DNA of 6,277 nt. It comes from JAUIAI01 sp049680625 (lineage in GTDB: Bacteria; Pseudomonadota; Gammaproteobacteria; Burkholderiales; Burkholderiaceae_E). Below are positions 1-5,021 of this stretch, piece by piece; within the stretch, counting starts at the first letter, position 1; every line of letters starts with the position of its first letter. Position numbers and translations under genes: made by a program. Location of the stretch: positions 1 to 6,277 of the forward strand of contig JBAUID010000110.1 of assembly GCA_049680625.1 (NCBI GenBank), read 5' to 3'. The notes under the pieces are model-generated. The model searched no databases. It saw only the letters and a list, made by a program, of their open reading frames with translations, and was not told the DNA's origin.

Positions 1-2
1 CT

Positions 3-1787
3 GATGTTCCCGCTCAACCGGTTGACCCCAAATACAACACACCGTTTCCAAATGCAGGGCCGTTGGTTCAATACTGGGTTGAACGCTTCAACCAGGCCCT
101 CACCCAGGCTGACACTAGTGGTTTGAAGCTTTTGTTTGAGATGGACAGCCACTGGCGCAATGTGCTTGGTATTGGCTGGCGTTTTGCAACAATCAGTGGG
201 CGCGATTCTTTATGTGACACATTACACATTGAGGCCGCCCAGGCAAAGGCTGCGGCGTTCGTTGTGCATCCGGGCCGGCTGCTACCGGCGCATACGGAAC
301 GCGCCGGGGAGCCTGTTGTCGAGTCGGCGATTGCTTTTCAGACCAGGGAGGGGCAGGGGCTTGGTTTGCTGAGACTGCGCCGCAGCGATGACGGGCAGTA
401 TCGTGCCTGGTCGTTGTTCACTGCCCTCGAACAACTGCACGGGGTGACTGCGCGAGATGCCGCTCGCCTGACCTATTTTTCCGCGCCCGCCGGGCCGTCG
501 AGCAGACAAGGCCCAAACTGGCTCGAACGACGCAATCGTGGCTCGCGGTTTGACGATAAAAATCCGCAGGTAATCGTGGTTGGTGGTGGTCACAACGGCA
601 TCAGTGCGGCTGTTGAACTGGACCAACTAGGCGTCGACACACTGGTTGTTGATGCCTATCAGCGAGTGGGGGATAACTGGCGTCAGCGCTACCACAGCCT
701 AAGTTTGCACAATAAAACGCCAAGCAATCATTTACCCTACCTGCCGTTTCCAACGACGTTTCCTGATTACATTCCTAAAGACAAAATTGCTAACTGGCTT
801 GAGTTTTATGCAGACAGTCTCGATGTCAATATCTGGACAGATACCCGGCTTCAGAGTGCCACCAGGAATTCAGACAACCAGGGATGGACACTGCATTTGC
901 TGCGTGGTGACGGATCAAATCGGGTAGTGCAATGTGCCCACGTAGTGATGGCAACCAGCACAAGCGGGCTACCCTCAATGCCAGACATCCCGGGCCTTGA
1001 TCAGTTTGGCGGCGACGTGATTCATTCGAGTCAGTATGCCGACGGCCGGCAATGGCGCGGCAGAGACGTTTCCGTGTTTGGCACGGGCACGAGTGCGCAT
1101 GATATTTGTCAGGATTTACACGGGCACGGGGCCAGGGTCACGATGGTGCAACGCAGTCCGACAATGATTGTTAATCTTGAGCCGAGTGCACAGCTTTACG
1201 ATCAGATCTATTACAACGATGGCCCACCACTTGAAGACCGTGATTTGATCAATGCATCGGTGCCATTGCCGATTGTAAAAAAAGCGCACAAAATTCTTAC
1301 CGAACAAGTTCGCCAACTCGATGCACCATTGCTAACGCAGCTTGAGCAAGTCGGGTTTGAGCTGGAGTTTGGCGAAGACAATACGGGTTGGCCGCTGAAG
1401 TATCGTCAGCGTGGCGGGGGTTACTACTTTAACGTGGGCTGTTCAGAACTGATCGCCAGCCGGGCAATTGATCTCATTCAGTATCGCGATATTCAAACCA
1501 TCGGACAAAACGGGTTAACGATGGTTGACGGCAGTCACCGTCCAAACGATTTACTGGTGATGGCGACTGGCTATCACGGGCAGGATGTTGCCGTGCGCCA
1601 TTGGTTTGGTGATGCAGTTGCCGACAAAGTTGGCAAAGTCTGGGGCTTCGATGAAACCACCCAGGAAATGCGCAATATGTGGACAAAAACCGCCCAGGAC
1701 GGCCTGTGGTTCACGGCTGGTGCTTTTTCTCAGGCAAGAATTTACTCCAAATACCTGGCTATGCAGGTTCGCGCTGAGCTGGATTAG
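3..1787 (+). CDS. Flavin-containing monooxygenase with N-terminal NTF2-like region, 5' partial
   Basis: Predicted FAD- and NAD(P)H-dependent cytosolic monooxygenase of the FMO/YUCCA-like group; substrate unknown. The frame is open from the first full codon at 3, so the true start is probably upstream. A TTG at 63 is the only in-window start candidate and has just a weak AGGG three bases before it. Numbering from that TTG: residues 1-125 resemble an NTF2/SnoaL-like fold (VERFNQAL, DSHWRNVLG). An FAD Rossmann loop GGGHNG lies at 174-179, followed by GDNWRQRY (203-210) and LPYLPFP (224-230). The FMO fingerprint FGGDVIHSSQY is at 315-325, the NADPH loop GTGTSA at 340-345, and the closing motif MATGY at 500-504. 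The fingerprint ends in Tyr, not the Trp of type I Baeyer-Villiger enzymes, so FMO-type is favoured. It lies 89 nt before the transporter on the same strand, likely in one operon. All cofactor motifs are intact. Family call is firm; the reaction is not. Confidence 0.9.
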   Translation, partial: DVPAQPVDPKYNTPFPNAGPLVQYWVERFNQALTQADTSGLKLLFEMDSHWRNVLGIGWRFATISGRDSLCDTLHIEAAQAKAAAFVVHPGRLLPAHTERAGEPVVESAIAFQTREGQGLGLLRLRRSDDGQYRAWSLFTALEQLHGVTARDAARLTYFSAPAGPSSRQGPNWLERRNRGSRFDDKNPQVIVVGGGHNGISAAVELDQLGVDTLVVDAYQRVGDNWRQRYHSLSLHNKTPSNHLPYLPFPTTFPDYIPKDKIANWLEFYADSLDVNIWTDTRLQSATRNSDNQGWTLHLLRGDGSNRVVQCAHVVMATSTSGLPSMPDIPGLDQFGGDVIHSSQYADGRQWRGRDVSVFGTGTSAHDICQDLHGHGARVTMVQRSPTMIVNLEPSAQLYDQIYYNDGPPLEDRDLINASVPLPIVKKAHKILTEQVRQLDAPLLTQLEQVGFELEFGEDNTGWPLKYRQRGGGYYFNVGCSELIASRAIDLIQYRDIQTIGQNGLTMVDGSHRPNDLLVMATGYHGQDVAVRHWFGDAVADKVGKVWGFDETTQEMRNMWTKTAQDGLWFTAGAFSQARIYSKYLAMQVRAELD

Positions 1788-1796
1788 GCGTTAGGA

Positions 1797-1823
1797 TGCA
1801 TGCCCCACTTGCAGGGGCGTGCA
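1797..1823 (+). promoter_or_regulatory. 10-bp hairpin just after the monooxygenase stop
   Basis: The arms 1797-1806 (TGCATGCCCC) and 1814-1823 (GGGGCGTGCA) pair over ten positions with one T-G wobble, around a 7-nt loop (ACTTGCA). The hairpin begins ten bases after the monooxygenase stop codon. No T-run follows, so it is not a classical intrinsic terminator. It could protect the upstream message from 3' exonucleases, lower read-through to the transporter, or belong to a leader structure with the adjacent repeats. The pairing is seen directly; the role is inferred. Confidence 0.5.
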
Positions 1824-1867
1824 CAGGAGTGATGCAAAAGGCTGATGCACAGGACTGATGCACAGGA
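1816..1867 (+). repeat. 13-nt tandem repeats ahead of the MFS gene
   Basis: Two perfect adjacent copies of CTGATGCACAGGA lie at 1842-1854 and 1855-1867. Two degenerate copies in the same 13-nt register precede them: 1829-1841 (GTGATGCAAAAGG) and 1816-1828 (GGCGTGCACAGGA). All but the second unit carry a purine-rich AGGA, and the last AGGA forms part of the transporter's Shine-Dalgarno. The first unit overlaps the right arm of the hairpin. Slipped-strand duplication of a ribosome-binding region is the simplest origin. Confidence 0.75.
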
Positions 1868-1870
1868 GGT
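1864..1870 (+). promoter_or_regulatory. Strong ribosome binding site deciding a TTG start
   Basis: AGGAGGT matches the anti-Shine-Dalgarno consensus and ends six bases before the TTG at 1877. The next in-frame ATG, at 1931 (codon 19), has no comparable site and would start at the edge of the first membrane segment. The TTG is therefore the best-supported start for the transporter. Confidence 0.8.
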
Positions 1871-1876
1871 AAGGCT

Positions 1877-3235
1877 TTGGCCAATTCATTGAACCCGCTG
1901 AACAATAGCGAAGTTGCTCGGACAACGGCTATGTGGAGCGTGCTGATTCCTGCCGCGATGATCATGGTTCTCACCATGGGTTCACGGCAGGTGACGGGTT
2001 TGTTTCTGTCCCCGATGAATACTTCTACGGGTATTGGCCTGGCCGGCCTGAGTTTTGCGGTGGCTGTTGGTCACTTCGTCTGGGGCGCATCCCAACCACT
2101 GTTTGGTGTACTTGCCGACCGCTTTGGTGCGGTTGCCGTCATGATGTTCGGAGGCGTATTGCTGGCGCTTGGGCTGGGGGTTACCCCGCTGATGACCGGG
2201 CAGTGGGGCATGGTGTTTTCCATGGGGTTGCTAACGGCCGCCGGTTCGGGTGCAGCCAGTTTTGCCCTGTTGTTTGCACTGGCAGCGCAGCGCCTGCCAG
2301 CTGACAAACAATCATTCAGTGGTGGCTTTATTAATGCGGGTGGCTCGATGGGCCAGTTTTTACTTGCGCCAATTACCGAGCGCCTGATTGCGCTTACCGG
2401 CTGGATGAATGCGATGTATGCGCTGGCTGCTGCGTCATTACTGACCCTGCCCCTGGTCTGGAGCCTGCGCGAGCGGAAGTCAAAAACACAATCGCTGGCG
2501 ATTGATAAAACTAGGCCGGTTGCCGATCCGAAATCTGAGCCAAGAACTGAGCCAAAAGCCAAAGACCCACCCGGGGCGCTCAAGGCCCAGCTGAAGACCG
2601 CTTTTACCAATCGCAGCTACTTGCTTTTGCACATCGGATTTTTTACCTGCGGGTTTCACGTTGCGTTCTTAATTACTCACTTGCCTGGTGAAGTGGCTTT
2701 GTGCGGTTTACCGGCAACAGTTTCGGGTTACTCAATTGCCTTGATTGGGCTGGCCAATATTGTTGGTGCGTTGGGCGCGGGCTCACTGGGCAGTCGTTAC
2801 CGGCTTAAAGACTTGTTATTCTGGATTTACTGGGCGCGGGCACTGATCATCATTGCCTACATGCTGGCACCAAAAGTACCGCTGACTTTCTACATGTTTT
2901 CGATTGGGCTCGGCCTGACCTTCCTCGCAACTGTTGGCCCAACTGCCGGCCTGGTGGGTAAGTTGTTCGGCGTGCGATACCTGGCAACCTTGTTTGGCTT
3001 CACCTTGTTGTCACACCAGATTGGCGGCTTTCTTGGCGCCTGGCTTGGTGGCCTGGCTGTCGTTAATCTGGGTTCTTATAACGTGCTCTGGTATGCCGAT
3101 GCATTACTCGCATTGATTGCCGCGCTCGTCCACATGCCGATTAAAGAGGCCCGTCCGGGTTCGCCGGGTGCTTTGGCTGCGTCTTCAGCGACGGCCGCGG
3201 CGCCAGCGCAGGCCGGCAAGCAGGCGAACGGTTAA
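1877..3235 (+). CDS. MFS transporter, 12-TM, organic-acid carrier-like
   Basis: Predicted inner-membrane major facilitator of 452 residues, probably a proton- or solute-coupled carrier for a small organic anion. Twelve hydrophobic segments can be laid out as two six-helix halves: roughly 20-37, 54-72, 85-103, 108-131, 148-172 and 176-197, then 247-265, 280-303, 313-331, 335-358, 368-392 and 400-420. The MFS motif A between helices 2 and 3 is present as GVLADRFGAVAV at 77-88. A charged loop at 198-245, with Lys/Pro/Glu runs, is the usual cytoplasmic link between halves. The stretch CGFHVAFLITHLP (258-270), opening the second half, resembles oxalate/formate-antiporter and monocarboxylate-type MFS proteins, which suggests but does not prove a carboxylate substrate. 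The last 28 residues are an Ala/Pro/Gly-rich tail. It starts with TTG behind a strong Shine-Dalgarno, follows the monooxygenase, and converges on the regulator gene. Confidence 0.92.
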   Translation: MANSLNPLNNSEVARTTAMWSVLIPAAMIMVLTMGSRQVTGLFLSPMNTSTGIGLAGLSFAVAVGHFVWGASQPLFGVLADRFGAVAVMMFGGVLLALGLGVTPLMTGQWGMVFSMGLLTAAGSGAASFALLFALAAQRLPADKQSFSGGFINAGGSMGQFLLAPITERLIALTGWMNAMYALAAASLLTLPLVWSLRERKSKTQSLAIDKTRPVADPKSEPRTEPKAKDPPGALKAQLKTAFTNRSYLLLHIGFFTCGFHVAFLITHLPGEVALCGLPATVSGYSIALIGLANIVGALGAGSLGSRYRLKDLLFWIYWARALIIIAYMLAPKVPLTFYMFSIGLGLTFLATVGPTAGLVGKLFGVRYLATLFGFTLLSHQIGGFLGAWLGGLAVVNLGSYNVLWYADALLALIAALVHMPIKEARPGSPGALAASSATAAAPAQAGKQANG

Positions 3236-3247
3236 TAACAGCGTTTT

Positions 3248-4006
3248 TTAAATTGACTTGACCGCTGATTGCAATGCGTCAAGAAAATTGAAGGTTTGTT
3301 CTTGCAGGCGGTCAATCGGGGCGGCGATGCCAATAGCCATTGGTTCCGCGGCTATTGTCGACGGCAGGACTTTTGCAAGAACACCGGCACCGGGGTTGAC
3401 CAGGCCAAGAGTGCGGTAGTAACCCGCCTCGCGTGCGGTGTGAACCCTTTGCATTACTTCTGATTCGTCCACAACCCCCAGTTTGGCGCCAAGCTCTGCG
3501 TTATAGCGGCGAACTGTTCGGCCAATCGCATCATCTGATGTTTCGGCCAGCAGAACAATACCAATTGCAGAATGATGCAAAGGGCGCTGAATGCCGGTGT
3601 GCGGTACCAGGCGCAACTCGCGCCGAGACTCAATGACCGCCAGGTATTGCATCATGATGCCGTTGCGTCGCCCTAACAAAACTGACTCATGGGTTTCGTT
3701 AGCCAGACGTCGCATCACGTCTTGAATTGCGCCCCGATTCGGATAATTACCAACGGCCCAGTCGCCAAGGAAAGACAAGCGCGCCGACGGCGAGTAACAT
3801 CGGGTGGACGTGTTGAAGTCCAGGTAGCCGCGTGCGCGCAGCGTTTTTAGTAATGCAGAGACACTGGACTGCGGTGCGGTTAGCCTCTCGGCAATTTCTG
3901 TCACCCGCATCGGATGTTGCTGGTCTTCAAACAGTTCGAATAAGTCCAGCACCCGAAGCGCTGATTTGACCAGGCCGGGTTGCCCGGGTGGCTGATTCGA
4001 GGCCAC
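3248..4006 (-). CDS. IclR-family transcriptional regulator
   Basis: Predicted DNA-binding regulator of 252 residues from a GTG at 4006, the usual size for the family. The frame stays open upstream to 4150, but those extra 48 residues lie inside the lyase gene and look unlike IclR. The N-terminal winged helix-turn-helix covers about 11-75 (LVKSALRVLDLFELFE, then VTEIAERLTAPQSSVSALLKTLRARGYL across 35-62). The effector-binding domain covers about 93-252, with PLHHSAIGIVLLAE at 142-155, REAGYY at 192-197, NPGAGVLA at 204-211 and AIGIAAPI at 224-231. The Lys often found in the family's SA.GK.LLA segment is Ile150 here. The gene starts one base after the lyase stop with no clear Shine-Dalgarno, so coupled translation is likely. 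It probably responds to a pathway metabolite and controls the divergent promoters at 4908-5021; that target is inferred from position only. Confidence 0.9.
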   Translation of the reverse strand: MASNQPPGQPGLVKSALRVLDLFELFEDQQHPMRVTEIAERLTAPQSSVSALLKTLRARGYLDFNTSTRCYSPSARLSFLGDWAVGNYPNRGAIQDVMRRLANETHESVLLGRRNGIMMQYLAVIESRRELRLVPHTGIQRPLHHSAIGIVLLAETSDDAIGRTVRRYNAELGAKLGVVDESEVMQRVHTAREAGYYRTLGLVNPGAGVLAKVLPSTIAAEPMAIGIAAPIDRLQEQTFNFLDALQSAVKSI

Positions 4007-4007
4007 C

Positions 4008-4907
4008 CTAGTGGCTGGCGAGCGTGTCAATGCGCCCGGCCAGCGCCAGCAGTGTCTGGGCTTGTGCGAGGTGCAGCCGTTCGACCATTTCGCCGTCCAG
4101 GTTGATGACTCCGGCGTGTGCATGTTCTGGTAACTCGAAGGCGGCCACAATTTTGCGCGCCTGTGCCACCTGAGCCGGGTCCGGTGAGAACAAGCGGTTG
4201 GCCGATTCGATTTGTGACGGATGAATTAGTGTCTTACCGTCAAAACCCATGGCAACCGATTGCAATGCTTCGGCGTCAAAGCCTGATGTGTTCTTAAAAT
4301 CGTTCCAGACCCCGTCAAGCACCACGACACCGGCTGCCTTGGCATGCAGCACAATATTCATTAACCATGGCACCAGGTACTGGCGTTGATTCCCCGTTGA
4401 CACCCCGGTGTCTTTGGCAATGTCGTTGGTTCCCACCGCGAGGCAGGTAAGGGGAAACTGACTATTGACCCCAGTTCGAACAATGGCCGCCAAATCAACC
4501 AGCCCGGGTACCGTTTCAATCATGAACCAGGCTTGCAAACCTGCGGGCAGACCCAGGGCAGCAGCGTCCTGATTGAAGGTCTGAACCTGGGCAACACTGG
4601 AAACCTTTGGCAGCAAGACCGCATCGGGCTTACAGCGGGCGATCGTTTGTAAGTCGAGTTGAAAATCGGCACCGCCAATACTGTTGGTGCGAATGACGGT
4701 TTCGCGTTGTCCAAAGCCGCCCTGGGCAAAAGCCGCGATGAGGTTTTCCCGGGCCTGGGGCTTGGCAGCGGGGGCCACCGCGTCTTCCAGGTCAAAAACA
4801 ACGGCGTCGGCCGGCAAGGTGCGGGCTTTGTCGATCGCCCGTATGTTACTGGCAGGCATGTACAAAACCGAGCGACGGGGGCGGGCAATATGATGGTCTG
4901 GTGGCAC
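4008..4907 (-). CDS. CitE-like CoA-ester lyase (HpcH/HpaI aldolase superfamily)
   Basis: Predicted Mg-dependent cytosolic lyase of 299 residues, of the citrate lyase beta-like family that includes malyl-CoA and citramalyl-CoA lyases and malyl-CoA thioesterases. These cleave or hydrolyse 3-hydroxy-dicarboxylyl-CoA esters on a TIM barrel. Expected motifs appear in order: RRSVLYMPASN (11-21), VVFDLEDAVAP (36-46), VIRTNS (71-76), VLLPKV (97-102), FMIETVPG (128-135) with likely Mg ligand Glu131, GTNDIAKD (159-166) with likely ligand Asp162, and GFDGKTLIHPSQI (221-233). The C-terminal segment from about 265 matches the family's lid region. The GTG at 4907 is chosen because residues 1-10 lead straight into the first motif and no better start lies upstream; its Shine-Dalgarno is weak. 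It is the first gene of a leftward unit with the regulator. The exact acyl-CoA substrate cannot be told from sequence. Confidence 0.9.
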   Translation of the reverse strand: MPPDHHIARPRRSVLYMPASNIRAIDKARTLPADAVVFDLEDAVAPAAKPQARENLIAAFAQGGFGQRETVIRTNSIGGADFQLDLQTIARCKPDAVLLPKVSSVAQVQTFNQDAAALGLPAGLQAWFMIETVPGLVDLAAIVRTGVNSQFPLTCLAVGTNDIAKDTGVSTGNQRQYLVPWLMNIVLHAKAAGVVVLDGVWNDFKNTSGFDAEALQSVAMGFDGKTLIHPSQIESANRLFSPDPAQVAQARKIVAAFELPEHAHAGVINLDGEMVERLHLAQAQTLLALAGRIDTLASH

Positions 4908-5021
4908 GGCAGTTCTCAGTCGAAAAAAGTTGTTGGGTAAAAAGTCGCGTCGCCAGGCGCGTGGTTGCCGATATCATAGCGACGATTACGACATCCAACA
5001 CAAACCCGGGAGACAAACACC
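4908..5021. promoter_or_regulatory. Divergent promoter region between lyase and MmgE/PrpD genes
   Basis: This is the only place in the window where genes diverge, so it should hold promoters for both. Leftward, a TATGAT -10-like box lies at 4978-4973; the possible -35 boxes are imperfect (TTGGAT 14 nt away, TTGTGT 19 nt away). Rightward, an overlapping TATCAT at 4972-4977 is -10-like, with no convincing -35 at the right distance. The overlap suggests mutually dependent or activator-assisted promoters. The rightward gene has a GGGAG Shine-Dalgarno at 5008-5012, nine bases before its ATG. Promoter boxes are weak calls; the regional role follows from gene orientation. Confidence 0.55.
4931..5000. 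promoter_or_regulatory. Nested inverted repeats, candidate operator
   Basis: TGTTGG at 4931-4936 is the inverse complement of CCAACA at 4995-5000. Inside this pair, CGTCGC at 4948-4953 is the inverse complement of GCGACG at 4979-4984. Both pairs share nearly the same centre (about 4966), beside the -10-like boxes. A separate compact dyad, CCAGGCGCGTGG at 4953-4964, is symmetric at 10 of 12 positions. One or more could be sites for the adjacent IclR regulator. Arms of six bases arise by chance fairly often, so this is tentative. Confidence 0.3.

Noticed and set aside
1796..1858. 20-codon ATG reading frame between monooxygenase and transporter
   Set aside because: It has no Shine-Dalgarno and spans the hairpin and repeats; such a short frame is expected by chance. 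A four-codon frame at 1858-1872 overlapping the ribosome site was set aside for the same reason.
2071..2610. 179-codon reverse-strand frame inside the MFS gene
   Set aside because: It is antisense to transmembrane segments and motif A; the Ser/Pro/Ala-rich translation is typical of a shadow frame.
3239..3267. CAGCG / CGCTG pair flanking the T-run between the convergent genes
   Set aside because: Five pairs with a 19-nt loop that contains the T-run itself do not make an intrinsic terminator.
3280..3304. Inverted repeat CAAGAA / TTCTTG near the end of the regulator gene
   Set aside because: It lies within conserved regulator coding sequence, has only six pairs with a 13-nt loop and no following T-run, so it is not a terminator.
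4007..4150. 48-residue N-terminal extension of the IclR regulator in the same frame
   Set aside because: It lies wholly inside the lyase coding region, is rich in Trp, Cys and His unlike IclR proteins, and the 252-residue form from GTG 4006 has the normal family length.
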